Part shown: one piece after another, positions 24,905 through 34,727 of the stretch | Position numbering within the stretch: position 1 is the stretch's first letter | How the letters are laid out: each line of letters starts with the position of its first letter | Assembly: GCA_020635455.1 (NCBI GenBank) | Contig: JACJZT010000004.1 | Location: 306,353-370,352 of the forward strand | Direction of reading: 5' to 3' | DNA: 64,000 nt | DNA from: Flavobacteriales bacterium | GTDB lineage: Bacteria > Bacteroidota > Bacteroidia > NS11-12g > UBA9320 | Notes under the pieces: generated by a model | Database searches by the model: none | What the model was told of the DNA's origin: nothing | What the model saw: the letters and a program-made list of their open reading frames with translations, nothing else | Translations under genes and position numbers: made by a program

Positions 24905-26701
24905 TTGTTCAATTTTGCAGAATTGAATACGTCAATAAATTTTTTGGAAGAAATAAACTTCCCGGAAGATCTTCGAAAGCTAAAACCCGAACAATTACCG
25001 GAGCTCTGTAAACAATTAAGGGAGTATATTATTGATACCGTAAGGACTCACGGAGGACATTTTGCTGCTAACCTGGGAGTTATAGAATTAACCGTTGCCC
25101 TTCACTATGTTTTCAATACACCGGACGATCGTTTGGTTTGGGATGTAGGACATCAGGCCTATGCTCACAAAATTCTGACAGGTAGAAAAAATAGCTTTCA
25201 TACGAATCGAAAATTCGGCGGATTGAGTGGTTTCCCAAAAATAAGTGAAAGTCCGTTTGATGCCTTCGGAACCGGTCATTCTTCAACTTCAATCAGTGCG
25301 ATCTTAGGAATGGCCATGGCATCGAAGCTGGATGGAAATTCAGGAAGACAGCATATTGCGGTTGTAGGAGACGGGGCACTAACTGCAGGACAGGCGTTCG
25401 AAGGCTTAAACAACCTTTCGCCATCTTCGGGAAATGTTCTTATCTTGGTTAACGACAATAACATTGGAATCGATGAAAATACAGGAGCCATTAACCGACA
25501 TCTGAACTCCATAAACCGGCAGCAAAACATTTTCACGGATCTCGGACTTGATTATGCAGGACCTGTTGATGGGCATGACGTTATACTTCTTGTAGATGAA
25601 TTTAAAAAGCAGAAAGAAATACGAACACCAAGGGTATTACATATAAAAACCGTAAAAGGCAAAGGATATGAACCTGCTGAAAAGGAACAAACCAAATGGC
25701 ACAGTACCTCTAAGTATGTGAAGATCAAGGAACCAACCGAAGGTCAGAATAAAAATTCCTTAAAATATCAGGATGTTCTGGGTGAAACACTCCTGGAACT
25801 TGCATCAAACAGTGAAAAGATCGTTGGAATAACTCCTGCAATGCCCACCGGATCGGGCATGATCAAAGCCATGAAAGCCTATCCGGACCGCTTTTTTGAT
25901 GTAGGCATAGCCGAACAACATGCTGTCACTTTTGCCGGAGGCCTGGCCGGAGAAGGTTTTGTAGTATTTTGTTGTATTTACAGCACTTTTTTACAAAGAG
26001 GATACGATCAATTGATCCATGATATTTGTTTACAGAATTTACCGGTTATTTTCTGCATCGACCGTGCCGGAAACGTTGGCGACGATGGTCCTACACATCA
26101 TGGGATATTTGATATTGCAATGCTGAACCCTCTTCCCAATCTGCAGATCGTAGCGCCTTCTAACGGGTCTGAATTAAGGCAATGCATGCATTATTATGCC
26201 AAAAATCTTCATGGACCGGTGTGTATTCGCTATCCTAAGGGATATTCAAACACAGACCTTTCTGAACTTAAATTCCTTCCTAAAACCGATGTTGCACCCG
26301 GGATGAGTTGTTTAAAACAAGGATCCGATCTTTTGATACTTAGTTTGGGAAATATGCGGGAAACGGCGTTAGAAGTTTCTGAAGAGTTTAATAAAATAAA
26401 TATTTCGGTTGCCGTTTACAATCAATTGCTGGTAAAACCCCTTAATTCGATTATACTCAAAGACTTATTCTCAAAATATAGTTTAGTGGTGACCCTTGAA
26501 GACGGAAGCATAACCGGAGGGTTTGGTCAAAGAATACGAGCATATGCAGATGAAGAAAACATTAACATAAGGGTATTCAACTTCGGATATCCTGAAACCG
26601 TGCTTGAACAAGGAACCCAGGAAGAAATTATGGACCATTACGGTTTGAGTGCCAATAAAATATTCCATAAACTTAAAATGATTATAAATAACAGACTATA
26701 A
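24905..26701 (+). CDS. dxs: 1-deoxy-D-xylulose-5-phosphate synthase
   Basis: The enzyme condenses pyruvate and glyceraldehyde 3-phosphate, with thiamine diphosphate, in the first step of the MEP isoprenoid pathway. The thiamine-binding motif GDGALTAGQAFEGLNN is at about 155 onward; HGGHFAANLG near 40, VWDVGHQAY, and the pyrimidine-domain motif IAEQHAVTFAGGLA are all present. At 598 residues it is shorter than most bacterial Dxs because the linker between GIDENTGAINRHL and GLDYAGPVDGHD is about 45 residues shorter than usual. Start codons are all TTG: 24905 is the longest, 24923 also gives a good N-terminus (NTSINFLEEI). Confidence 0.97.
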   Translation: MFNFAELNTSINFLEEINFPEDLRKLKPEQLPELCKQLREYIIDTVRTHGGHFAANLGVIELTVALHYVFNTPDDRLVWDVGHQAYAHKILTGRKNSFHTNRKFGGLSGFPKISESPFDAFGTGHSSTSISAILGMAMASKLDGNSGRQHIAVVGDGALTAGQAFEGLNNLSPSSGNVLILVNDNNIGIDENTGAINRHLNSINRQQNIFTDLGLDYAGPVDGHDVILLVDEFKKQKEIRTPRVLHIKTVKGKGYEPAEKEQTKWHSTSKYVKIKEPTEGQNKNSLKYQDVLGETLLELASNSEKIVGITPAMPTGSGMIKAMKAYPDRFFDVGIAEQHAVTFAGGLAGEGFVVFCCIYSTFLQRGYDQLIHDICLQNLPVIFCIDRAGNVGDDGPTHHGIFDIAMLNPLPNLQIVAPSNGSELRQCMHYYAKNLHGPVCIRYPKGYSNTDLSELKFLPKTDVAPGMSCLKQGSDLLILSLGNMRETALEVSEEFNKINISVAVYNQLLVKPLNSIILKDLFSKYSLVVTLEDGSITGGFGQRIRAYADEENINIRVFNFGYPETVLEQGTQEEIMDHYGLSANKIFHKLKMIINNRL

Positions 26702-26833
26702 GTACCGTATGTACTTGCATAAATAAAATAAATACTTCATTTTTGTCTTGTCTTAGGAAGAGATCTAGTTCCTTTTTTGGCAATCCTTTATTTTACTTTA
26801 AAGAAGAATCATTAAATTCCATTAACACCATTC

Positions 26834-28558
26834 ATGTTTAAGCGTGAAGCACTCGATTTAATGTCATTATCCGATCTTTCCGAAATTGGAATTGCTTTAG
26901 GACTCGAACCCAACGGAACTTCAAAAGACAGCCTAATTGAAAATATACTCGAAGAACAAATAAAATTTATGGCAGAAACTTCTGAAAATGAAGAAAAGGA
27001 CCTTCAAAAACCTAAAAGAAAAAGGAAAACCATTAAGTCCGCTAAAGATTCGGTAAACACTGTAATACCGGTTGAAGTTGAAAAACAGGAAGATAGTCCT
27101 GCTGAAACCGCTGAGGTTGAATCAACTACAAAATCCAAACCCGCTGCGAAAAAAACCCGCGGAAGAAAACCCGTTTCAGGCAAAACAGATCAAACAGACC
27201 TGGTTTTTGAAAAGGGCGAAGATGAGGATGTGAAAAAAACTGAAGATCTTCAAAAATCGGATTCGCATGCTGAAAAAGAAATTGATTCGGACGAATCCGG
27301 CAATGATGGAAACGATGAGGAGAAAGATGGTGCGGATGATCAAAGAAAAAAATCTAAACACAGGGACAAAAATGAACATCAGCGACAAGACCATCAAAAA
27401 AATCAGCGTTTGTTTGATGACGCACTGATCAATTTTCTTGAAACAGAAGGAAATGTAACCACTCAGGGAGTATTGGAAACCATTCCGGATGGTTATGGCT
27501 TTTTGAGATCTTCGGATTACAACTATATGCCCTCACCGGATGATGTTTATATTTCTCCTTCTCAAATAAAGAGTAACGGATTGCGAACCGGAGACACGGT
27601 AAAAGGAACCATACGGCCTCCAAAAGAAGGTGAGAAATATTTCGCCCTGATAAAGGTTGAAAGCATTAATGGTAAAAGCCCGGAGTTGGTTCGGGATCGG
27701 GTTTCTTTCGAACACCTGACTCCCCTTTTCCCTGAAGAAAAACTAAATCTGTGCGACCATCCAAAACATTTTTCGAACCGAATAATCGATTTAGTTTCTC
27801 CAATAGGTAAAGGTCAAAGAGGCTTGATCGTTGCACAACCCAAAACCGGTAAAACCACTTTACTTAAAGACCTTGCCAATGCTATTTCCTTAAATCATCC
27901 GGAAGTTTACATGATCATTTTATTGATCGATGAAAGACCTGAAGAAGTAACGGATATGGCCAGATCGGTTAAAGCAGAAGTGGTAGCTTCAACCTTTGAT
28001 GAGCCTGCCGACCGACATGTAAAACTGGCAAACATAGTGTTGGACAAAGCAAAAAGACTAACTGAATGTGGTCATGATGTGGTTATACTGCTTGATTCCA
28101 TTACCCGTTTGGCAAGAGCCTATAATACCGTTCAACCTGCATCGGGCAAGATCTTATCCGGAGGAGTTGATGCCAATGCACTTCAAAAGCCAAAAAGGTT
28201 CTTTGGAGCGGCAAGAAAAATCGAATTCGGCGGATCCCTGACCATTCTTGCAACTGCCCTGACCGATACCGGTTCAAAAATGGATGAAGTAATCTTTGAA
28301 GAATTCAAGGGAACCGGCAATATGGAATTGCAACTAGATCGTAAACTTAGTAATAAGCGTATCTATCCTGCCATCGACATTACATCCTCGGGAACAAGAC
28401 GCGAAGATCTTCTATTAGACAAGAGTACTTTGCAAAGAATGTGGGTACTGAGGAATTATATGGCCGACATGAATACCGAAGAAGGAATGAAAATGATGCT
28501 GCAGCACATGGACGGAACCAAGGATAATAATGAATTCCTGAACAGCATGAATGAGTAA
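26834..28558 (+). CDS. rho: Transcription termination factor Rho
   Basis: The 574-residue RNA helicase terminates transcription. It has a Rho_N domain (1-40, LDLMSLSDLSEIGIALGL), a long charged insert of Lys, Glu and Asp (45-200) as is usual for Bacteroidota, an RNA-binding cold-shock-like domain (about 205-280, GFLRSSDYNYMPSPDDVYIS), and a RecA-type ATPase with Walker A AQPKTGKTT near 336 and Walker B VVILLDSITRLARAY. The Q-loop/R-loop segment GGVDANALQKPKRFFGAARK is intact. It is preceded by dxs with a 132-base gap. Confidence 0.98.
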   Translation: MFKREALDLMSLSDLSEIGIALGLEPNGTSKDSLIENILEEQIKFMAETSENEEKDLQKPKRKRKTIKSAKDSVNTVIPVEVEKQEDSPAETAEVESTTKSKPAAKKTRGRKPVSGKTDQTDLVFEKGEDEDVKKTEDLQKSDSHAEKEIDSDESGNDGNDEEKDGADDQRKKSKHRDKNEHQRQDHQKNQRLFDDALINFLETEGNVTTQGVLETIPDGYGFLRSSDYNYMPSPDDVYISPSQIKSNGLRTGDTVKGTIRPPKEGEKYFALIKVESINGKSPELVRDRVSFEHLTPLFPEEKLNLCDHPKHFSNRIIDLVSPIGKGQRGLIVAQPKTGKTTLLKDLANAISLNHPEVYMIILLIDERPEEVTDMARSVKAEVVASTFDEPADRHVKLANIVLDKAKRLTECGHDVVILLDSITRLARAYNTVQPASGKILSGGVDANALQKPKRFFGAARKIEFGGSLTILATALTDTGSKMDEVIFEEFKGTGNMELQLDRKLSNKRIYPAIDITSSGTRREDLLLDKSTLQRMWVLRNYMADMNTEEGMKMMLQHMDGTKDNNEFLNSMNE

Positions 28559-28679
28559 ATTTCCTACATACCGTTGCATTTGGTCGTAAAGCCTGATGCA
28601 TTCGTCTTAATTACCTCCTGCTTACAATCAGAGGCTTCCATTCCATTAGATTAAGCTTAATTTTGCAGCCTGATATGCT

Positions 28680-31109
28680 ATGAGGCTACTCTCCCTTTTC
28701 ATCTTTGTTTTCAGCTATATATACGACTATGGGCAAAACGGAAGCATCCGTTCCAAACTTGTAGACAAATCCAATAATCCGGTAGCCTTCGCTTCTGTTT
28801 ACCTTATGAAGGCGACAGACAGTTCTCAGGTATTGGGAGCTAACAGCGCTGAAAACGGATCTTTCATACTTGAACGTATCCCGATCAATACCTATTTGCT
28901 CCGGATAAGCGCGGTAGGGTATCAGCCTGTGTGGCAAAAAGTTGTGTTGACGGCAGATAAACCTGACCATTCAATACCTAAAATAGTTTTATCAAACAAT
29001 TCAACTGACTTGTCGGAAGTTAACATTGACGCCGAACGTAAGCTGCTTGAAAGTTCGATCGATAAAAAAACCTTTACCGTAGATAAAAGTATCATCAGTC
29101 AGAGTGGTTCTGCCACAGATGCCATACAGCAATTGCCTTCCGTAACGCTCGACGAAAGCGGAAATCTTCAGATGAGAGGATCTTCAAACATTCTGATACT
29201 TATTAACGGAAAACCAATTGGGGCAAGAGAAACCAATTTGCAGACCATTTTAAATCAGATACCTGCCAATACCATAGACAAGATCGAAGTAATTACCAAT
29301 CCTTCTTCCAAATTTGATGCTGAAGGCGCCAACGGGATCATAAACATCATTCTGAAACAAAACAAAAACAAAGGAGTAAACGGAAACGTAAACGTTCAGG
29401 CCGGTACCAGAGATAAAAACAATTTCGGGCTTGGATTAAGTTTCGGTAAAGGAAAATTAACTTCTTCTCTCACTTACGGATACAGGGATTATCATATGTG
29501 GTGGAATGGATATTTATACCGGCAGATCTTTACCCCAACTTCTACATATTACTTTAATACCCTTAATCATGGCACTATGGGAATGTTGTCGCATGCTGTA
29601 AATTTCAATACCGATTATACTTTTAATAAAAATAACAGTTTATCGGTTTTTGCTTCAGGGACCTTTGGTAAATCCGATATGCCGGAATGGATCCGCTATA
29701 CCGACCTGGACAGTTTGTACCAGCCTTCTTCAGATTTCATAAGGTATAATGATATTCATGGTGAAAGCAGGTTTTACAATTTCGGAATGGCTTACACCAA
29801 AAAAATTGATACCACAGGAAGAGAACTTAATCTGTCGGCCAATTATTCGATCAACAACGATACCTCTACCTTAAACGGAAGCAATTCATACAACCTCTTC
29901 AATTACATGCAAATAGACAGCATTGCTGTGATACGACAAAACCGGAACATTGAAGACAACCGAAATGCTTTGGCCCAGCTCGATTACATCCTTCCCCTCA
30001 GCCGAAAAAGAAAACTGGAAACCGGATTAAAAACCACATACAGGAGCTATGATAATGAAATGCGAATCAGCTCAAGTCCTGCTCCTTCAGAAAACTATTC
30101 TCTCGACAGCAGCTTATCCAATAGATTCTTCTATTCCGAAATCATCAATGCAGCCTATTTTAATTTTTCAGGTACCTATAAGAATGTTGGATATCAATTT
30201 GGAAGCAGAGTAGAACAAACCCTTGCTGATGGAGAACTTAAGTATACCGGACAAAAAGTAGGTTACCACAGGCTTGACTTTTTCCCATCGGTGTATCTTG
30301 TAAAAAAGATCAAGAAGTCGCAGGAATGGAAAGTTAACTATACACGCAGAATTGAACGGCCCTCTTCCCGCGAATTAAACCCATTCAGCGATTTGAGCGA
30401 CCCGAGAAACTTCCGGCAGGGCAATCCTGATCTTAAACCCCAGTTTATACACAGCTACGAACTGGAGTATTCTTTCACCGGAAAAAAGATCATGACCAAC
30501 CCGAATTTGTATTATAAACAAACCAATAACCTGATATGGAGATACATAACCCTCGAAGAAGGAGTAAATTATGTAACCTTCGAAAACATCGGAAAATCGT
30601 ATAACATTGGTTTGGATTGGGTAACTACTTATAAGCCAAACAATTGGTTAAATACACTAACAAGCATTAATGTGTTTTATAACCGACAAAAAGGTAAGAT
30701 ACAAGACTTCGAGTTCGACAACAACAATGTGATGTACAACATCAGGCAGACTCTGAATGTGAAAGTAAAGAAAAAGCTGGACCTTCAGCTGACCTATAAT
30801 TATAATTCTCCATTTTTATCGCCTCAGGGAAAAGGAATACCAAGAACTTCAACGGATTTTGGAGCTTCCATTCCCGTTTTGAAAAACAAGGGAACCCTTA
30901 CCCTTACTTTTACCGATCTTTTTAATCAGCGAAATTTTGGTATTGATCTTGATATGCCTAATGTTGAACAGAGCTTTTTCAGAAAAAGGGAGTCGAGAAT
31001 TGTTTACCTCGGATTTAATTATCGGTTTGGCAAACAGAATCTGGATCGAAAAACCAGGAAAAGAGAAAACAATGCGCCTCGAAACGACGATGGCGGAGGA
31101 GGATTGTAA
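28680..31109 (+). CDS. Outer membrane beta-barrel receptor (TonB-receptor-like, OMP_b-brl_3)
   Basis: The 809-residue protein has a signal peptide (1-18), a carboxypeptidase-like regulatory domain (about 22-105, GSIRSKLVDKSNNPVAFASV), a plug domain (DAIQQLPSVTLDESGNLQMR, LILINGKPIG, IEVITNPSSKFDAEG) and a large barrel ending LGFNYRFGKQ. The plug motifs and the SSKFDAEGANGIINI stretch are typical of the PF14905 branch, which resembles TonB receptors but usually lacks an STN domain. A TAATTTTG -7 box at 28658-28665 lies 14 bases before the ATG. The C-terminal tail (RKRENNAPRNDDGGGG) is polar and probably periplasmic. Confidence 0.9.
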   Translation: MRLLSLFIFVFSYIYDYGQNGSIRSKLVDKSNNPVAFASVYLMKATDSSQVLGANSAENGSFILERIPINTYLLRISAVGYQPVWQKVVLTADKPDHSIPKIVLSNNSTDLSEVNIDAERKLLESSIDKKTFTVDKSIISQSGSATDAIQQLPSVTLDESGNLQMRGSSNILILINGKPIGARETNLQTILNQIPANTIDKIEVITNPSSKFDAEGANGIINIILKQNKNKGVNGNVNVQAGTRDKNNFGLGLSFGKGKLTSSLTYGYRDYHMWWNGYLYRQIFTPTSTYYFNTLNHGTMGMLSHAVNFNTDYTFNKNNSLSVFASGTFGKSDMPEWIRYTDLDSLYQPSSDFIRYNDIHGESRFYNFGMAYTKKIDTTGRELNLSANYSINNDTSTLNGSNSYNLFNYMQIDSIAVIRQNRNIEDNRNALAQLDYILPLSRKRKLETGLKTTYRSYDNEMRISSSPAPSENYSLDSSLSNRFFYSEIINAAYFNFSGTYKNVGYQFGSRVEQTLADGELKYTGQKVGYHRLDFFPSVYLVKKIKKSQEWKVNYTRRIERPSSRELNPFSDLSDPRNFRQGNPDLKPQFIHSYELEYSFTGKKIMTNPNLYYKQTNNLIWRYITLEEGVNYVTFENIGKSYNIGLDWVTTYKPNNWLNTLTSINVFYNRQKGKIQDFEFDNNNVMYNIRQTLNVKVKKKLDLQLTYNYNSPFLSPQGKGIPRTSTDFGASIPVLKNKGTLTLTFTDLFNQRNFGIDLDMPNVEQSFFRKRESRIVYLGFNYRFGKQNLDRKTRKRENNAPRNDDGGGGL

Positions 31110-31191
31110 ACGAACTTTTCTTAACCTGACGGATCACAAAACATCAGAGGTATCTCGTGGTTTCTTTTAACTTTGCCACCATCAAGGCGTA

Positions 31192-32703
31192 GTGAAAAGC
31201 AATCTTTACAAACAAATTCTTTTTATTGCTTATTTGTTCTTTTTGTTTGCGGGACTATCGCATCACGAAATGTGGCGTGATGAGTTCGATTGGTTCATTC
31301 AGGCAAGAGATACGGCGAATTTTTTCGACCTTGGAAATACTATGTCTCCGGGTCACGGAGCGATCTGGAGAACCTGCTTGTGGATTCTTACCCGATTTAC
31401 ACATGATCCCGTTTCACTTCAAATTTTTCATGGATTGATCGTTTTGTGTTTTGCGTGGGTACTTATTTTTAAAAGTCCATTTAATGTTTGGGTCATTGCC
31501 GGGATACTATTCAGTTATTTCCTACTGTTTGAATATGCCCTGATCAGTCGTAACTATGCCTTTGGGGTTTTGTTTTTGTTTCTTTTTGCCTTCGAATATG
31601 GCAAAAAAGGGCAACTAAGCCTGCCCGGGGCAATATACGTGTTTTTATTCTGCAATACATCCGTTTACGCCTTCTTGCTTTCCATTCTGATCTTTGTATA
31701 TGTACTCTATACCGAATTCAAAACCCTTCATGAAGAACCCCGAAAAACAAGTAATTCAAAACTGAATAAGATACTCATACTTATCGGATTGATCTTTTCA
31801 TTTATTCAAATACTGCCTGACCCAAACAATTCCTTTCCACTTGAAAAAGCTTCACTTCCATTTAATGATTACCGGTTTTATATGGCAATAACTCAGGTAT
31901 TCAGCACCTTTTTACCGATATGCAGATTTGAGGATGCTCATTTCTGGAACACCAATTTTTTGATGGATGAACAGGGATTGAATTCCTGGTTTTATATTGT
32001 GCCACTTTATTTGATCAGCTGCCTGCCTTTGCATAAAAATTTACCTTTACTACTGCTTTACCTTGCCGGAACCATAACCCTTCTAATGTTTCAATACCAC
32101 ACCGGTTTTCGGTTTGCGAGATACTACGGGCATATTTTTTTACTTTGGGTTTTTTGCCTTTGGCTTATCAAAAAGTTAAAACCCGAAAACTGGTTAGAAA
32201 AGCCAATTCAGAAATTAAGTCTGACTGTACTGTTGGTCTTCCAGGTCATTGGCGGTGCAACAATGTATGCGGCCGACCTGAGCCTAAAGTTTTCAAGAGG
32301 GAAAGATGTAGTTCATTATATTCAGAACAGCAGATATAAAGATGCTTACATTATAGGAACTACTGATTTTTCGATGAGTCCCATCAGCGGGGGCCTTGAC
32401 CGGGAGATCTATTACCTTGAACAAGGCAAATTGAGCTCGTACACCCGCTGGGATGAAATGAGAAAAAATGACCCTGACAGTCTCGACTATTTAAACGCTT
32501 TCAGATCCGCACCGGCAGATGTTCCCTTTCTGTTTATCTGCAACAGCAGTTGGCCAATGGAGCGGTTCTTCAGCCTTGAGTCAGGTGATAAAAGTAAAGC
32601 TCATTATCTATTTGAAGATTATGAACTTCAATTGCTAAAATACTTTAAACCCGGAATAGAAAAACACGAAGGGTATTTTCTGTTTAAAGTCGTGAAGAAA
32701 TAA
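31192..32703 (+). CDS. Polytopic membrane protein, GT-C glycosyltransferase-like
   Basis: This 503-residue protein, starting at GTG 31192, has about ten predicted membrane segments and a C-terminal soluble domain from about residue 375. The first extracytoplasmic loop contains EMWRDEFDW; an acidic D-E pair at that place is typical of GT-C glycosyltransferases that use lipid-linked sugars (PMT/ArnT/mannosyltransferase folds). A -7 box TAACTTTG lies at 31168-31175. Overall similarity to a named family is not recognisable by eye, so the function is inferred from topology and the DE motif only. Confidence 0.6.
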   Translation: MKSNLYKQILFIAYLFFLFAGLSHHEMWRDEFDWFIQARDTANFFDLGNTMSPGHGAIWRTCLWILTRFTHDPVSLQIFHGLIVLCFAWVLIFKSPFNVWVIAGILFSYFLLFEYALISRNYAFGVLFLFLFAFEYGKKGQLSLPGAIYVFLFCNTSVYAFLLSILIFVYVLYTEFKTLHEEPRKTSNSKLNKILILIGLIFSFIQILPDPNNSFPLEKASLPFNDYRFYMAITQVFSTFLPICRFEDAHFWNTNFLMDEQGLNSWFYIVPLYLISCLPLHKNLPLLLLYLAGTITLLMFQYHTGFRFARYYGHIFLLWVFCLWLIKKLKPENWLEKPIQKLSLTVLLVFQVIGGATMYAADLSLKFSRGKDVVHYIQNSRYKDAYIIGTTDFSMSPISGGLDREIYYLEQGKLSSYTRWDEMRKNDPDSLDYLNAFRSAPADVPFLFICNSSWPMERFFSLESGDKSKAHYLFEDYELQLLKYFKPGIEKHEGYFLFKVVKK

Positions 32704-32725
32704 GTACTCTTTTTTAGGTAATGCC

Positions 32726-32733
32726 TACCTTTG
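32726..32733 (+). promoter_or_regulatory. -7 box TACCTTTG four bases before a start codon
   Basis: TACCTTTG matches TAnnTTTG. Only four bases separate it from the ATG of the YqeY gene at 32738, so transcription should begin at or next to the start codon and the mRNA would be leaderless. Confidence 0.45.
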
Positions 32734-32737
32734 TATC

Positions 32738-33181
32738 ATGAACCTCTTCGACAAAGTAAACAACGAGATCAAGGAAGCCATGAAATCAAGGAATGAAGAT
32801 CGCTTAAGAGCCTTTAGAAACCTTAAGTCGGCCTTTTTACTGATACAGTCCTCCGGAACCGAGGCAAGCGATGAAGCATATCTCAAGGCAGTACAAAAAC
32901 AAGCCAAGCAATTGCGTGACAGTATTGCCATATTTGAAAAAGAAGGCCGTACAGATCTTGCAGCTAAAGAAAATGACGAGTTAAGGATCGTGGAAGAATT
33001 GTTGCCGGAACAGCTTGGCGAGGCTGAAATCGAAGCCAGAGTGAGATCGATCATTGCCGAAACGGGAGCTACCGGTATGAAAGACCTTGGAAAAGTGATG
33101 CCGGTGGCTATGAAAAATTTATCCGGTCTTGCAGATGGAAAGCTTATTTCGGAGATCGTAAAACGATTACTTATTTCATAA
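32738..33181 (+). CDS. GatB/YqeY domain protein
   Basis: The 147-residue protein is the full length of the YqeY family. It begins LFDKVNNEIKEAMKSRNEDR, has KQLRDSIAIFEKEGRTDLAAKE in the middle helices and ends with the conserved GLADGKLISEIVKRLL, the tRNA-recognition tail shared with the C-terminus of GatB. The family is related to the tail of the tRNA amidotransferase; the stand-alone form may act in tRNA-related processes, but its role is not established. The start codon follows a -7 promoter box directly. Confidence 0.92.
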   Translation: MNLFDKVNNEIKEAMKSRNEDRLRAFRNLKSAFLLIQSSGTEASDEAYLKAVQKQAKQLRDSIAIFEKEGRTDLAAKENDELRIVEELLPEQLGEAEIEARVRSIIAETGATGMKDLGKVMPVAMKNLSGLADGKLISEIVKRLLIS

Positions 33182-33192
33182 TTCCCTGCAAG

Positions 33193-33654
33193 ATGCTCCG
33201 GTTTGCACTTGGTATTTTAATTCTGTTTGTTTTTTGTTTTTCAAAAACCGAACCAAGAACCACCTCTGGTATGGTAAAAAAATACTATCTGGTAGCTGAT
33301 TGGTCGGCAAATTACGACAGTGCATTCAGGCTTGCCAGCATGGCAGGAAAACTGTTGGATGCTCCTGTGGAACTACGTGGTTTAAAACCGGACCCCATGT
33401 ACGGACTTACTACCGATGAAATTTGTGGTTGCGGGGAAATGCACGGATATATTCCCAGAGGTCGTTTTGATGATGGAGATCAGGTAAGCATCGAATTTTC
33501 AAGTGAATATTCTTTTCCAATACAAAATGTATACCTCGTTATGGTTGGGAGTGGTGACAGCCTTCACCTCGGTGCAACCCAAACAAAGTTAAAGGATTTC
33601 TTTCCCGGAAATACCCTGTTCAGCGATAGCGTTTTTATGGGTTGTATGCATTAA
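33193..33654 (+). CDS. Exported protein of unknown function
   Basis: The 153-residue protein begins at ATG 33193, 11 bases after the YqeY gene. A hydrophobic N-terminus (LRFALGILILFVFCFSK) suggests a signal peptide. The mature domain mixes strands and helices: YYLVADWSANYDSAFRLASM, then a Cys pair in EICGCGEMHGYIPRG, and NVYLVMVGSG near the end. I do not recognise the family. The CGCGEMH segment may bind metal, but that is a guess. The gene is convergent with the HMA protein seven bases away. Confidence 0.65.
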   Translation: MLRFALGILILFVFCFSKTEPRTTSGMVKKYYLVADWSANYDSAFRLASMAGKLLDAPVELRGLKPDPMYGLTTDEICGCGEMHGYIPRGRFDDGDQVSIEFSSEYSFPIQNVYLVMVGSGDSLHLGATQTKLKDFFPGNTLFSDSVFMGCMH

Positions 33655-33661
33655 GAATGCT

Positions 33662-34003
33662 TTATTCCTTTCGCTCGTATTTACAACAACCCGGAAGTTT
33701 GTCATAGGCTTTATCATCGCCTTTTACCATTTCGGTATCATAGCCGGCTTTGGCAATTGCCTTTTGTACATCGAGAGAGTTTGTTAAATGTTCGTCAAAC
33801 ATCAGGATCAATACATTGCTTTCACGATCCCAATCGGCTGATTTCACTCCTTTTACAGAAGTGGCCGCTGCTTCGATCTTTTTTTCACACATACCACAAT
33901 TGCCGTAAACTCTAAAGGTATCGCTCACCTCAGTATTTAACTGCCTGGCCTTACCTGAAAAACAAAACATTCCTAATACAAAGGTTACAAGTATCTTATA
34001 CAT
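33662..34003 (-). CDS. Exported heavy-metal-associated (HMA) domain protein
   Basis: The 113-residue protein has a signal peptide (about 1-20) and an HMA ferredoxin-like domain from about 28 to 95. The metal-binding loop reads YGNCGMCEKKIE, a GNCGMC form of the usual GMxCxxC motif, and the domain ends KAIAKAGYDTE. A C-terminal LPGCCKY supplies a second Cys pair. It is likely a periplasmic copper or other soft-metal carrier, and it lies close to the CzcA efflux cluster, although a GNAT gene is between them. Confidence 0.88.
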   Translation of the reverse strand: MYKILVTFVLGMFCFSGKARQLNTEVSDTFRVYGNCGMCEKKIEAAATSVKGVKSADWDRESNVLILMFDEHLTNSLDVQKAIAKAGYDTEMVKGDDKAYDKLPGCCKYERKE

Positions 34004-34056
34004 GTTTACAAAATTAATCCGAATGAGTTTACTATAATAGAGTTAAGAAAACCAAA

Positions 34057-34611
34057 TTACGACAAAGGGGTCAAAAGACTATAAATTTCAGTATCGATAA
34101 AGGAATTCTCGAAAAAATAATTTTGCTTAAAATATGCCTCTTTAACAAATCCATTGTTTAACAGGATCTTCCTTGAAAATTGATTCTGCGGATCAATTTT
34201 TGCTTCGATGCTGTGAAGTTTCATTCTTTCAAATCCAAACTTAATTACAGGAACGATCACCTCCGACATAAGTCCACGGTTCCAGTAATCCGGATGCAGC
34301 ATATAACCAATTTCGGACCGGTGATGCATTGGCAGAATGTTGTGAAATCCTATGGTACCGATAACTTTACTTTCATCCTTCAGTAAGATGCACCAGGGCA
34401 TCTGAGAATTATTCTCAAAACCTTCTTCCATACTTCTTATAAGGTCCCTAATTTCAAATATACTGGTACTTAATGGTTTGCCGATATATTTCATCGCATC
34501 GATGTTTTTCCTCATGCTGAAAATATCTTCGGCATGTTCCTTTTGAGGCCGAATCAATTTTGTGCGTTTGGTTTCGATGGTTTCAAAAGGTGAAAGATTC
34601 AGTTTAAGCAT
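34057..34611 (-). CDS. GNAT family N-acetyltransferase (RimJ/RimL type)
   Basis: The 184-residue protein has the Acetyltransf_3 layout: an N-terminal strand ETKRTKLIRPQKEHAEDIF, the central IGTIGFHNI and IGYMLHPDYWNRGLMSEVI, which carries the acetyl-CoA pyrophosphate loop in a variant R/Q-x-x-G-x-x form (NRGLMSE), and the closing NGFVKEAYFKQNYF. It probably acetylates a protein N-terminus or a small amine. Neither the substrate nor a link to the metal genes on either side is evident. Confidence 0.88.
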   Translation of the reverse strand: MLKLNLSPFETIETKRTKLIRPQKEHAEDIFSMRKNIDAMKYIGKPLSTSIFEIRDLIRSMEEGFENNSQMPWCILLKDESKVIGTIGFHNILPMHHRSEIGYMLHPDYWNRGLMSEVIVPVIKFGFERMKLHSIEAKIDPQNQFSRKILLNNGFVKEAYFKQNYFFENSFIDTEIYSLLTPLS

Positions 34612-34686
34612 TGCTCAATATTGCGTATTCTGCACCATTCCATCACTATAAAAATCTAATGTTTAATTTTTTTTTACATTTAATTC

Positions 34687-34723
34687 CAACTAACGTTAGT
34701 TGCTTTAAAAAATCTTAATTTTG
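34687..34723 (+). promoter_or_regulatory. 16-bp palindromic operator and -7 box of the metal efflux operon
   Basis: A perfect 16-bp palindrome (CAACTAAC and its complement) at 34687-34702 stands 13 bases before the -7 box TAATTTTG at 34716-34723. It therefore covers the -33 region, where a repressor would block RNA polymerase. The palindrome looks like a TetR-type operator. The GTG start of the DUF6660 gene follows four bases after the -7 box. Confidence 0.55.
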
Positions 34724-34727
34724 CAAT

